The position numbers and the translations under genes are program-made. A DNA stretch of 64,000 nucleotides from Lacrimispora amygdalina (GTDB taxonomy: Bacteria; Bacillota; Clostridia; Lachnospirales; Lachnospiraceae): NCBI RefSeq assembly GCF_900205965.1, contig NZ_OAOF01000002.1, positions 186,001 through 250,000 of the forward strand, read 5' to 3'. Shown here piece by piece: positions 9,206 through 18,319 of this stretch; position 1 is the first letter of the stretch; each line of letters starts with the position of its first letter. The notes beneath the pieces were generated by a model. It ran no database searches. It saw nothing but the letters and a program-made list of their open reading frames with translations, and had not been told where the DNA came from.

Positions 9206-10356
9206 CCAGTCATTTCTCTTTCACTCTTCCCATTTGCAGGTATCACCCTCCATACAAGAACAGTGATCACGGTGAGAAAAGAAGAGCAGATAAAATAAGG
9301 AGCCTTTCCGCCCGCCAGCTCAAACACACTTCCTCCGATAAAAGGGCCGATGATCCCGCCCAGACTGGTGCCAATCATAAATCTCCCGTAAAAATCCCCA
9401 ATTGCCTGTTCCGGTACACCTTTCACAAACATGGCATCCAGAGAATAATCCTGGGCAGTAATGGCGATCTGATATAATGTCCAGATAAATGCAAAAACCG
9501 TTAGATTGGGACTGAAAACCAGAATGCCGATCAGCATGGCTGCAATCAGCGTAAATGAGAGGATTGTTTTTTTATATCCCAGCCTGTCACCAATCTGACC
9601 GATTGCAGAACTCAAAAAAGCAATCAGCAGCATAGGTAATAAAAACACAAAAGCTACAGTCCCCATATCAATACGATATACCTCCATCATATACGGAATA
9701 ACCAGAACCCCTGCTATCCTTACAGGGATACAGTATAAGAAATTCAAAAACCATATTTTCTTATCCAATGGAGAATAAACTGCCTTTTCAGACCGGGAAG
9801 CCACTTCTTTTTTATAAGACGATTTCTGGAACACTACACAGATCAGAGAGATTAGCGCAAAAGCAGCACTAATTAAAAAAAACTGACTCCAGCCCTCTAA
9901 AAAATCAGAACGGTTAAACACATAAAAAGTGAGTCCGATTCCTAACAGTCCCCCTAATTGCCGGTTCCCGCCAAATCTTCCAAGTCCCTGTGCAAAACTG
10001 GTTTTTTCCGCCGTGATCAGGCTGACTGCAGAAATTGTCAGAAGAATTCCCGCTGCCCCCTGTACCATTCTGGCAGCCAGTAAGTATCCCATGCTTCTTG
10101 CCTCTGCTAATAATAAATAAGCCAGTCCATACAAAAGCAGAGCACAGCACAGCACCAGAAAACGACTGAAGCGATCAGAAATCTTTCCAATGACCAGCCT
10201 CATAACCAGTCCTGAGAATGAATAAACAGAGAATAAAATGCTTAACTGAAATACGGAATACCCCAGTTCTTTTGTATATGCTGGCAGCAAAGCCTCAAAA
10301 ACAAGGCAGGGCAAGGATACCAGAATAATGGATATTGCGACTTTTTCATACTTCAT
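9202..10356 (-). CDS. MFS transporter
   Basis: This 384-residue protein has about 12 membrane segments. A typical MFS loop-2/3 motif is visible near 57-66 (GKISDRFSRF), and a second, related motif (GQIGDRLGYKK) in the C-terminal half, showing the two-fold repeat. The family exports drugs or metabolites, but the substrate cannot be read from sequence. It lies 20 bp downstream of the HD-GYP gene in the same direction. The ABC-F gene that follows may form a resistance pair with it, although the ABC-F gene has its own promoter. Confidence 0.85.
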   Translation of the reverse strand: MKYEKVAISIILVSLPCLVFEALLPAYTKELGYSVFQLSILFSVYSFSGLVMRLVIGKISDRFSRFLVLCCALLLYGLAYLLLAEARSMGYLLAARMVQGAAGILLTISAVSLITAEKTSFAQGLGRFGGNRQLGGLLGIGLTFYVFNRSDFLEGWSQFFLISAAFALISLICVVFQKSSYKKEVASRSEKAVYSPLDKKIWFLNFLYCIPVRIAGVLVIPYMMEVYRIDMGTVAFVFLLPMLLIAFLSSAIGQIGDRLGYKKTILSFTLIAAMLIGILVFSPNLTVFAFIWTLYQIAITAQDYSLDAMFVKGVPEQAIGDFYGRFMIGTSLGGIIGPFIGGSVFELAGGKAPYFICSSFLTVITVLVWRVIPANGKSEREMTG

Positions 10357-10376
10357 ACTTCTTCCCCCTGACAGTT

Positions 10377-11582
10377 TTACCCAAAGACCATGTCTAAATC
10401 CTTTGTAATTAATTTATCCAGAAAGCCGCTTCCTGCCATATCGTAAAGTATCTTAATGGCCTGAGTGTGAGTCAGGCCCTTCCTGTAAGGACGTTCTTCC
10501 GTAAGAGCCTGGTATACATCCAGGCACCCCATCAGACGGGAATTAAAATCCAGTTCATCACCGGTCTTGCCAAAAGGATATCCCTTCCCATTGAGTTTCT
10601 CATGATGGTTGGAAGCCCATTCCGTAATATCTTCAAAGCCCCTGATGTTCTCAAGAGCGACTCTGGTATAATACACGTGTTTTTTTACTGTCTCAAATTC
10701 CTCCGCAGTCAGGGCACGGGGAACATCAAGAATGCTGTTTGGCACAGCCAGCTTACCTAAATCATGTAAGTCAGCCGCAATAATCAGCCTGGCAGTTTCC
10801 TCCTGATCCTTATGATAATATTGTGCCATCCTTGCCGCTTTTTCCGCCAGCCCTTTGGAGTGGCGTCTGGTAAAGCTTGATTTAGAATCAACGATTCTGG
10901 AAAAAACGCCGGTAACCTGACGGATTTTATCCAGGGGCACCTCCAGAAAAAAGGACGGAACCGAAGCTTTTAGAGCCTGTTCCAGCTTATCATCAGAAAG
11001 GTTTTCCCAGACAGACCTTTCGTTTGCCATCTGATGCAGGACTAAAGCAATCCTTTGAGATACCATGCCTGATTCACATCCGGACACCCATTTTAACACC
11101 CTTTCCTGACAATAATCTCCGCCGGCATTTTTAAAATGATTTTCAAAACTGTCAGCTGCAGCTATAATCTGGGAAATAAGCGGTATCTTATCGCCTTTTA
11201 AGCCGAAAAAACCATTTCCGTCATAGCGCTCATGATGGTAAAGAATCACATCCTCAGGCTCTGTAAGAAACGGGTAGTCTTTTACATTCTTTTCTCCAAT
11301 CACACAATGTCCTCTGGAACCTTCAAATTTCGTCACTGCATGATCCCATTCCTGGGGAAGCTGTTCATAGAGACTTGATTCACTTAAACCGTTATCATGG
11401 AGAATGGAAAGCGCAGCTGCATCATAAACCTCTTCTTCCGATAAATTCAGTCTTCTTGCTATACATAAGGTCAGATAAGCAGTTCTCTTTCCATGATTCG
11501 ACTGCATTCCCAGCCGGTCCATCTCAACAAAGTCCAATGCAAACGAAACAGCTATCAGGAAATCATTTAAGCTGAATTGCAT
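10377..11582 (-). CDS. HD-GYP domain protein, probable cyclic-di-nucleotide phosphodiesterase
   Basis: This 401-residue protein carries two HD-type domains. The N-terminal one (HGKRTAYLTLCIARRL, then LHDNGL near 62-67 and YHHERYDGNGF near 115-125) is degenerate at the HD motif context. The C-terminal one has the full signature: HSKGLAEKAARMA, AADLHDLGKLAVPN, HHEKLNGKGYPFG and a final PYRKGLTHTQA. HD-GYP domains hydrolyse c-di-GMP or related cyclic dinucleotides using a metal centre. No sensor or receiver domain is present, and no membrane segment is seen, so it is likely a cytosolic enzyme. Confidence 0.88.
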   Translation of the reverse strand: MQFSLNDFLIAVSFALDFVEMDRLGMQSNHGKRTAYLTLCIARRLNLSEEEVYDAAALSILHDNGLSESSLYEQLPQEWDHAVTKFEGSRGHCVIGEKNVKDYPFLTEPEDVILYHHERYDGNGFFGLKGDKIPLISQIIAAADSFENHFKNAGGDYCQERVLKWVSGCESGMVSQRIALVLHQMANERSVWENLSDDKLEQALKASVPSFFLEVPLDKIRQVTGVFSRIVDSKSSFTRRHSKGLAEKAARMAQYYHKDQEETARLIIAADLHDLGKLAVPNSILDVPRALTAEEFETVKKHVYYTRVALENIRGFEDITEWASNHHEKLNGKGYPFGKTGDELDFNSRLMGCLDVYQALTEERPYRKGLTHTQAIKILYDMAGSGFLDKLITKDLDMVFG

Positions 11583-11694
11583 GTTGTATCGGCTCCTTCC
11601 ATATCCATTCCAGTTGTATTACTGATGTATTGGTAATTATTGCATAATAAGATCATTGTAAATCAGGGTGGAATGTCTGTCAACCTGATTGGAC

Positions 11695-12489
11695 TTAAAT
11701 CATGCTCCTCCCCCTCCCGTGAGGGATCAGTAAAGGTGTACCGAATATAGGATCTGTTGAAATCACACACTCCAGATGAAATACCTCCCTCACGGTCTCT
11801 GCAGTCATGACCTCTTCCGGAACTCCTTCCGCATATACCCTGCGATTGCTTAATGCAACCATATGGTGACCGTAACGGCAGGAAAGATTCAAATCGTGAA
11901 GAACCATAACTATGGTTCTCCCTTCTCTGGCATTCAGCTCAAAAAGCAGATCCAGCACCTCTATCTGATGAGCCAGATCCAGATAAGTGGTAGGCTCATC
12001 AAGGAGCAGATACTCCGTTCCCTGTGCAAGAGTCATGGCAATCCAGGCGCGCTGGCGCTGACCGCCGGAAAGAGAATCCACGGTCCTGTCTGCGATATCT
12101 GCCACATTGGTATCAGCCATGGCTTTCTTCACCATTTCCTCGTCCTGTCTGGTCCATTGCCCCATAAAATTCTGATGGGGATACCTGCCCTGCCTTACCA
12201 GCTGGGAAACAGTCAATCCCTCAGGTGCAGTCGGTCCCTGAGGCAATACGGCAAGCTTTCTGGCCACAGCTTTTGTAGACATTTTAAAAATATCCTGTCC
12301 GTCCAGAACCACCGTCCCTTCGCAGGGTCTTAATAAACGGCAGAGAGATTTTAGCAGTGTGGATTTACCGCATCCGTTGCTTCCCACAAGTATGGTGATC
12401 TTCCCTTTTGGGATATGCAGATTTAATTCTTCTATAATAAACTGATCTCCGTAGGACAGAGATAATTGATTGGTGGATAATTCATTCAT
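11695..12489 (-). CDS. Iron-siderophore ABC transporter ATPase (FecE/FepC type)
   Basis: The ATPase energises import through the two FecCD permeases upstream. Walker A is GSNGCGKST, the signature LSGGQRQRAW and Walker B YLLLDEPTTYLDLAHQ, followed by the switch HDLNLSCRYGHHM. I place the start at the ATG at 12487-12489 (MNELSTNQLSLSYG) because an AGGAG site lies eight bases upstream. The longer open frame would run back into the preceding permease gene. The protein is then 264 residues, standard for the family. The Walker motifs and the QGRYPHQNFMG stretch resemble ferric-hydroxamate or catecholate transporters. Confidence 0.92.
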   Translation of the reverse strand: MNELSTNQLSLSYGDQFIIEELNLHIPKGKITILVGSNGCGKSTLLKSLCRLLRPCEGTVVLDGQDIFKMSTKAVARKLAVLPQGPTAPEGLTVSQLVRQGRYPHQNFMGQWTRQDEEMVKKAMADTNVADIADRTVDSLSGGQRQRAWIAMTLAQGTEYLLLDEPTTYLDLAHQIEVLDLLFELNAREGRTIVMVLHDLNLSCRYGHHMVALSNRRVYAEGVPEEVMTAETVREVFHLECVISTDPIFGTPLLIPHGRGRSMI

Positions 12490-12502
12490 GTCTGTTCTCC
12501 TG

Positions 12503-13528
12503 TCAATTGGTCTGATTGCGGCTGCAGTAAAGCTGATAGATAAAAAACGGCGCTCCGATTGCGGCAGTAAACACTCCTGCCGGCACATCAACCGGCAGAA
12601 ATACCGTTCTTGCAACGGTATCGGAAATCAGCAGGATCAATGCGCCGATGAGCGCTGAGGCAGGCAGCAGAAAAGCGTGCTCTGTTCCCACCAGACGGCG
12701 CCCCATATGAGGCGCAATAAGCCCGATAAATCCAATTGCCCCTGCCACTGCAGCCGCGCCTCCTGATAAAGCAGCACTGAGTAAAATGATAACAGCCCTG
12801 TGTCTCTGTAAATGTGCACCCAGACCTGCTGCCACCTCATCTCCCAGTCCCTGCACATCAATATGGCGGGCGTATGTCATGGAAAAGAGAAAGCAGATGG
12901 AAAACCAGGTCAAAAGCAGCCGCACATCCTTCCAGTCTGCACCATAAACACTGCCAACCATCCACAGATAAGCCTTATCTGCAGCTGCGTTTTTGCTTTT
13001 GGAAAGCAGCAGAGTTGTCAGAGCACTGGTCACAGACGACACCCCGATTCCCACAAGAATCAGACGGATGGGGGTGACCCCTTTCTTAAATGCCAGCACA
13101 TAGACAAGAGCAGCGGCGGCAAGAGCTCCTGAAAACGAGGCTATGGAAAGAAAAGCAGTCCCTCCGTCAGGAAAAAAATTAAGAAACAGAACGGCAAAGA
13201 GACTTCCTCCCCCGGTGATACCGATTACATTAGGTGCCGCAAGAGGATTCCTTATAGTTCCCTGAAGCAGTGCTCCGGATACCCCAAGAGCCGCGCCTGC
13301 AAGAACTGCAGTTGTTGCACGTGGAAGCCGTATGGTCTCCAGAATCATTTTTACCCGACCGTCAGACATACCGAAAATTCCCAGGAAAACGGTTTTAGGT
13401 GATAGAAACAGAGATCCGGTACATACGCATGCCGCATAAGCCGCAGCAAGTATTATAAGAAGTACAAGCAGCTTTCTTTTAGGGGCTGATGCCCCTTTTG
13501 CATTTATAGTCTTAAAAAATAATCTCAT
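12503..13528 (-). CDS. FecCD-family iron-siderophore permease, second subunit
   Basis: This 341-residue permease has about 9-10 membrane segments and family motifs RLPRATTAVLAGAALGVSGALLQ (near 68-90), NPLAAPNVIGITGG and GFIGLIAPHMGRRLVG near the C-terminal EAA-like loop. It overlaps the upstream permease by four bases (ATGA) and ends 13 bp before the ATPase start, so the genes are coupled. It forms a heterodimeric channel with the upstream FecCD protein. Confidence 0.92.
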   Translation of the reverse strand: MRLFFKTINAKGASAPKRKLLVLLIILAAAYAACVCTGSLFLSPKTVFLGIFGMSDGRVKMILETIRLPRATTAVLAGAALGVSGALLQGTIRNPLAAPNVIGITGGGSLFAVLFLNFFPDGGTAFLSIASFSGALAAAALVYVLAFKKGVTPIRLILVGIGVSSVTSALTTLLLSKSKNAAADKAYLWMVGSVYGADWKDVRLLLTWFSICFLFSMTYARHIDVQGLGDEVAAGLGAHLQRHRAVIILLSAALSGGAAAVAGAIGFIGLIAPHMGRRLVGTEHAFLLPASALIGALILLISDTVARTVFLPVDVPAGVFTAAIGAPFFIYQLYCSRNQTN

Positions 13529-14538
13529 TGTCTGCCTTTCCCCCCTTTTCTTGCAATGCAGATAAAAAATGGTGCGCCAATGAGAGCCGTCATTACTCCT
13601 ACCGGCGCCTCGGAAGGCACGACGATAAACCGGGCCAGAATATCAGCGCAAAGTAAAAGAGCCGCTCCCAGTACTGAGCTGTAGGGAATGATCCACCTGT
13701 GATCCTGCCCCACAAGATTTCTGGACAAATGGGGAACTACCAGACCTACAAATCCGATGGAACCTGCAGCAGCTACAGAACTGCCTGCTAATAGTATAAT
13801 GGAAACTCCCATCATTATTTTAACCAGCACTGTGCGCTGGCCCAGCCCTTTTGCCACATCATCTCCTGCAGATAAAATATTGACAGGAACCGAAAGCAGC
13901 AGGGCCAGAAGCATTCCTGCTGCCATATAGGGAACCACCATCATCTGCTGCTTCATATCACGGCCCGCAATCCCTCCTGCCAACCAGGATAGGGTATTGC
14001 GGATTCCCGATTCGCTTAAAACCAGAATCCCCTGCGTAAAAGAGGAAAAAAGTGCAGTAATGGCTGATCCGGCCAGCACGATCTTAACAGGCGTCAGTCC
14101 GTCTCTCCCCACCGATCCCAGAACGTATACGCAAACAGCAGAAAGAGCAGCACCTGCAAAAGCAGCCCATAAAATACATTCTGCTGGCAGACTTACTGTA
14201 AAGGAAGAAGCGAGCACCGCAAAAAAAACGGCGCCTGAATTAATGCCCAGGATACTGGGGGAAGCCAGCGGATTTCTGGTCAGTGCCTGGGTTAACGCAC
14301 CGGCAGCGCCTAAGCTTCCTCCCACCAGCATGGCTGTGACCGCTCTCGGAAGCCTGGTATGTATAACAAGTATATGCTCCGTTAAACCGGGATCAAAATG
14401 AATAAACGCCTGAACTACCTCATGAAGGGAAATAGAATAAGTACCAAGAGATACGCTGGCGCCAAAGCAGAACACCATTCCTGCAAGAAGTCCTGTTAAA
14501 ACCGCTGTTTTTTGTGTTGTGGTCCGCAGCCAAGCCAT
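13525..14538 (-). CDS. FecCD-family iron-siderophore permease, first subunit
   Basis: This 337-residue integral membrane protein has the same family motifs as its neighbour: TRLPRAVTAMLVGGSLGAAGAL (split here by the usual glycine turn), NPLASPSILGINSG and GFVGLVVPHLSRNLVG. It follows the binding-protein gene by 19 bp. The gene is intact, so transport would depend on a functional binding protein, which is frameshifted here, or on one encoded elsewhere. Confidence 0.92.
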   Translation of the reverse strand: MAWLRTTTQKTAVLTGLLAGMVFCFGASVSLGTYSISLHEVVQAFIHFDPGLTEHILVIHTRLPRAVTAMLVGGSLGAAGALTQALTRNPLASPSILGINSGAVFFAVLASSFTVSLPAECILWAAFAGAALSAVCVYVLGSVGRDGLTPVKIVLAGSAITALFSSFTQGILVLSESGIRNTLSWLAGGIAGRDMKQQMMVVPYMAAGMLLALLLSVPVNILSAGDDVAKGLGQRTVLVKIMMGVSIILLAGSSVAAAGSIGFVGLVVPHLSRNLVGQDHRWIIPYSSVLGAALLLCADILARFIVVPSEAPVGVMTALIGAPFFICIARKGGKGRQ

Positions 14539-14557
14539 ATGCCTTTCTCCCTTTCCT

Positions 14558-15525
14558 TTATTCTACTCCGTAAAATTCATATACTTCATCAAGCATATGC
14601 ATGGCTGCCTGAGGGCCGCCGCCGCTGTTCCAGTATACAGAGTTAACCGGATATACCTGATTATTTTTTACTGCTGTCAAATTGGACCACAGCGGATTAG
14701 AAGTCCATTTATCACGGTTGCTTACATTTTCAGCCTCATTTAGGTTGGTCTGATCAAAAATCAGATCTGCCTCCATCTGGGGAATTGCTTCCTCGGACTG
14801 CAGCATACCCCCCACTCCGATTTCTTGTGGCTTTCCGGTCGTTCAATCCCCATATCATCAAGCACGGTGGCTGCAAAACCTGTATAAACAATTCGGGCAT
14901 GATCCGCTCGGAAATCGATGACTGCTACCTTGGTATTCTTGATTTGATCAGCTGCCTTTTCTTTGAAATAAGAGGTTTTTTCATTCCATTCTGTTAAAAA
15001 TTCTTCTCCCTTTTCTTCCTTGTTCAGTGCCTTCGCGCAGATATTTAAGGTATCCTTCCACTGGTAGACCTCTTTTACCATGACAGTGGGAGCAATTTCA
15101 GTAAGCTGGGAATATATTTTTTCATGACGGACTTTGGAAGCAATAATTAAATCCGGCTTTAACGCGATGATTTCCTCTAAGTTCGGCTGTGTTTCTATTC
15201 CTAAATTCACCACTCCATCCATCTGCCCCCTTAAGTATTCATAAACCGGTTTTTCCGCCCAGGATTCTACTGCACCAAGAGGCTTTACTCCAAGAAGCAG
15301 GGCGCTGTCAGTTGCTCCCTGAAACAGTGTTACAACTCTAAGAGGAGTACCCTCAATTTCCGTTGTTCCCATGGCATGTTCGATTACTCTGGAAGACCCC
15401 TCTCCTGTTTTTTCAGCCGCTGCTGTTTCTGCTGCGGTACTCTCCCCACTGGTTCCAGATGACCCGCAGCCGGATACAAGGGCAGTGAGTACCATAAGTC
15501 CGGTAAAAAGCTTTATCAGTTTCAA
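14558..15525 (-). pseudogene. Iron-siderophore binding lipoprotein with a frameshift
   Basis: This is the periplasmic-binding component for the FecCDE transporter. It starts at TTG 15525 after an AGGAG site and has a lipoprotein signal (VLTALVSGCGSSG), a helical-backbone TroA/FecB fold and TQPNLEEIIALKPDLIIASK. The reading frame breaks at a run of six G (minus strand, 14813-14808): the first frame reads SEWGVCCSPRK and then stops, while the +1 frame continues as GGMLQSEEAIPQMEADLIFD to a normal C-terminus (MLDEVYEFYGVE). One extra G restores the full protein of about 320 residues. It may be a true mutation, a slippage site, or a homopolymer sequencing error. Confidence 0.85.
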
Positions 15526-15568
15526 TATTGTACACTCCTTTATCTCTTATTGATTTCTTTTCTCATTA

Positions 15569-15631
15569 GTTAGTTATTGCTAACTCACAGAAATACTTGT
15601 ACAGTCTAACATCTGATATGACGTATGTCAA
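15569..15631 (-). promoter_or_regulatory. Promoter and inverted-repeat operator of the iron uptake operon
   Basis: On the minus strand TTGACA (15631-15626) and TAGACT (15608-15603) are 17 bp apart. Just downstream, at 15569-15584, GTTAG and CTAAC are separated by six bases within a longer TTAGTTA/TAACTCA dyad. This resembles DtxR/IdeR-type iron boxes and would lie just after the transcription start. The regulator is not in the window. The rest of 15632-15782 holds nothing I can name. Confidence 0.55.
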
Positions 15632-15782
15632 CACAGGGCAGTTGAGATAAAATATCAATGAAGATATTAATGGCCTGCATGCTTATTACCGGAGTCTTTC
15701 TCATAACTAAGCCGTTAAGTTTTTAATTATATAGCTTTGTCAAACTTATATTCATGTACAGAAATTTGCGGTTATATAAATA

Positions 15783-15839
15783 AAAAAGAAATGTCTTTGC
15801 TGATATATGGCTATATATCCAACAGAAACATTTCTTTTT
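15783..15839 (-). terminator. Terminator of the zinc operon
   Basis: AAAAAGAAATGT at 15783-15794 and ACATTTCTTTTT at 15828-15839 are perfectly complementary (12 bp). An inner GATATAT/ATATATC stem adds seven pairs. Read on the minus strand the hairpin ends in TTTTTTA. It lies 42 bp after the stop of the last zinc-operon gene. Confidence 0.85.
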
Positions 15840-15880
15840 CAGCTTGTGATTCATGGATACCTTACATAGATACGGTTCGA

Positions 15881-16771
15881 TCAGTAATATGGGTAAACAT
15901 ACTCCTGCTGCGGTTTCTCCGCTGCCACCATAGTATCTGCATCGATGGTAGGATATCCGTCTTTTACCGACAGCTTTCCTGTAACCGTCACCCAGTCATT
16001 TTCTTTAAAGCTCAGCCCTTTTGAGTCATATGCCATCAGCCCCATAGGCGCCATATCGGCAGAACAGCACCACATAGACAGACGGACCAGGGCGAATTCA
16101 TTTTCCTGCCGGTTTTCCAGATCCAGAAATACAAACCCCTTCATGGTAACTGTATATCCCTGGTATTTGTCTGCATGAGCACCAAGCTCTGTCATCCACG
16201 CATAATAATCATCGTCTGCAATGGTAATCGTTCTGGCATTCTCATCAAGCCCATTTAATCCGGCTCCTTTTAAAAGCTCCGGCTGCTGGCTTTGTGTCTG
16301 TGCAGCATCATCTGCACTCCCATCATAGCCGGCACTGTAATCCGGCTGCTCTGCCTCTGTTTCATCTTCATAATAATCAAACCCGGATGTTTCCTGTTCA
16401 CTTTTACTTCCATAATCGATTCCAGCCCCTTCCGAAGAGGAACCAGGTATACTGGAGCTGGAATAGTTCTTAATCGCCGCACTTCCTGCAGGAGGGGCTG
16501 GCGGTACTGTTAAAATCAGAATCGGAATTCCGAGAACCAGACAATGAAACAGCCTGCCCTTATATTTGGGGCGGAAAATCTTCCCTGCCCCCATGGCTGC
16601 CCACAGTACCATAAGTGCGGACAGGCCATATAAGTAAGGCTTCATTCTCGGCGTCACATAGGAGAGATAGCCGCCTGTAACAGTCAGCCGGAAAAGCAGT
16701 ATTCCAAAAAGCAGATAGCAGGCAGACTCTGTCAATGCCTGTACATTGATTCCTTTCCCTTTCAGCTTCAT
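15881..16771 (-). CDS. YcgQ-like (TIGR03943/DUF1980) membrane protein, partner of the permease
   Basis: This 296-residue protein pairs with a YcgR/YraQ-type permease. The N-terminal third has three to four membrane segments. A low-complexity linker rich in Ser, Glu, Tyr and Gln follows (about 115-185). The C-terminal extracytoplasmic domain contains DDDYYAWMTELG, MKGFVF and the family hallmark SMWCCSADMAPMGLMAY. I chose the ATG at 16769-16771, which overlaps the stop of the upstream gene (ATGA). The pair has been linked to metal homeostasis by context; molecular function is unknown. Placement at the end of a Zur-type operon supports a zinc-related role. Confidence 0.8.
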   Translation of the reverse strand: MKLKGKGINVQALTESACYLLFGILLFRLTVTGGYLSYVTPRMKPYLYGLSALMVLWAAMGAGKIFRPKYKGRLFHCLVLGIPILILTVPPAPPAGSAAIKNYSSSSIPGSSSEGAGIDYGSKSEQETSGFDYYEDETEAEQPDYSAGYDGSADDAAQTQSQQPELLKGAGLNGLDENARTITIADDDYYAWMTELGAHADKYQGYTVTMKGFVFLDLENRQENEFALVRLSMWCCSADMAPMGLMAYDSKGLSFKENDWVTVTGKLSVKDGYPTIDADTMVAAEKPQQEYVYPYY

Positions 16772-18315
16772 ATCCGGATCCCTCCGCTTCCAAGCAATGC
16801 AAACATACCCACTACACCAAAGCAAATCAGGAATGTTGTAACAAAAAGACGGACAATAAATTTTTTCTCAAATCCGCCAAGAAGCATTGCTCCATTTTTC
16901 AAGTCAATCATGGGACCAAACACCAGAAATCCCATCAGCGCCCCTGCCGGGAAAACACCTGCCATGGTTCTTGCCACCACCGCATCCGATGAAGAACACA
17001 AAGACAGGATAAAAGCCATTGCCATCATAAACGCCACCGAACCCAGAATGGGAATTCCAGCTCCCGACCGGGTCATTCCCGGCCAGACTTCCTGCAGTAC
17101 AGTAGAAACAAAAATGCCGGTAAGCAGATATTTCCCAACTGTGAAAAATTCATTCTGGGCGTGACGCATCATGAGAAAAAAGCGGGAAGCTTTCGTCTCA
17201 TCCGCCGCAGGGATCTCATAATCTCCGTACGTCTCTCCCCCCTGTATGGACGGATCCGCTAACAGTATCTTTTGGGGCTGGGATACAAGATAAGTAAGAC
17301 CGGTCAGAACTGCGCACAAAATCCCCAGACCGCATCTGGTTGCAATTATCTTAATGTTCCCATTAAAGGCATACCAGGTAGACAGAATTACCACCGGGTT
17401 AATCACCGGGGATACCAGCATAAAGGTAACAGCTGCAGACAGTGGAACTCCCTTTTTTACCAGACCTTTAAACACCGGTACGGAAGCACAGTCACAAACC
17501 GGAAGACAAAATCCGGCCGCAATGGCAAAGAGCTGCCCCAGAAACACATTCTTTGGGAACTTACTCCGGATCAAGTCTGCAGGCACATAAACCTGTATGG
17601 CGGAGGAAAGCAGCACTCCGATAACAAGAAAGGGCACAGCCTGTAAAAACACACCCAGAAACAACGTGACAAATGAACCCAGAAACGAATTTGCAACCAG
17701 ATAACTAATTGTAACTGCTGCAGCCAAAAGCAGCAGCATCTGGGATTTCACTTCGTACCGGAACATATTTTTCTTAATACGGTCCCATTTTCCTTCTGTA
17801 AATACACGAATATCAGGATTGATACGAAAAAGCATCTGGGCACTCTGCTCCGCCTTCTTTAAATCCTCTGTCCTTAAATATGCCATATCACCGGCTGAGA
17901 TCTGGGACATGGCAATCAGTCCGGAGTCTGTGATCCTGTGTTTCAGTTCTTTTTCTTCTCCCACGTAGACAACCTTTTCCACATTCATGGCCGTCTTCAA
18001 TTGAAACTGGAGAAACATCTCCTCAAATTTGTGAAAATGCTCCATTCCATTCCACTCAATTAAGATTAAATCGGCCGGATCACCCAGAATTTCTTCGCAG
18101 ATCGAGTCAGCCACCAAAAACGGTGACTCCTCTATTTCCGCCTTAGAATAATAAAGAGAGCGCACGCCTTCCCCTTCGGCAAGGGGGGTGTCGCCCCGTT
18201 CAAATTGAATCACCAGAACCTCCTGTTCAGAAAGCTCTTCCTGGATTAACCGGTTTATCAGCGTTGTTTTCCCGGAATCAAGAAATCCAGTGATTACCCA
18301 TGCAGGAACCGTCAT
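16768..18315 (-). CDS. Fusion of degenerate G3E GTPase domain and YcgR/YraQ-type permease
   Basis: This 515-residue protein joins two families usually found separately. Residues 1 to about 170 are a COG0523/CobW-like P-loop domain (WVITGFLDSGKTTLINRL, then LILIEWNGM in place of the usual VEPSG). The G3E metal-site motif CxCC is absent and no clear NKxD is seen. From about residue 190 there are 8-10 membrane segments typical of DUF318 permeases, with FCLPVCDCASVPVFKGL, GVPLSAAVTFMLVSPVINP and a later SLCSSSDAVVAR. It begins five bases after the G3E GTPase stop and overlaps the YcgQ-like gene. Inference: a zinc-linked transporter gated or loaded by its own nucleotide-binding domain. Confidence 0.8.
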   Translation of the reverse strand: MTVPAWVITGFLDSGKTTLINRLIQEELSEQEVLVIQFERGDTPLAEGEGVRSLYYSKAEIEESPFLVADSICEEILGDPADLILIEWNGMEHFHKFEEMFLQFQLKTAMNVEKVVYVGEEKELKHRITDSGLIAMSQISAGDMAYLRTEDLKKAEQSAQMLFRINPDIRVFTEGKWDRIKKNMFRYEVKSQMLLLLAAAVTISYLVANSFLGSFVTLFLGVFLQAVPFLVIGVLLSSAIQVYVPADLIRSKFPKNVFLGQLFAIAAGFCLPVCDCASVPVFKGLVKKGVPLSAAVTFMLVSPVINPVVILSTWYAFNGNIKIIATRCGLGILCAVLTGLTYLVSQPQKILLADPSIQGGETYGDYEIPAADETKASRFFLMMRHAQNEFFTVGKYLLTGIFVSTVLQEVWPGMTRSGAGIPILGSVAFMMAMAFILSLCSSSDAVVARTMAGVFPAGALMGFLVFGPMIDLKNGAMLLGGFEKKFIVRLFVTTFLICFGVVGMFALLGSGGIRI

Positions 18316-18319
18316 AACG

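Noticed and set aside
12490..12615. N-terminal extension of the FecE-type ATPase
   Set aside because: The open frame continues upstream, but this part overlaps the permease gene and lacks a ribosome site. The ATG at 12489 with AGGAG is preferred.
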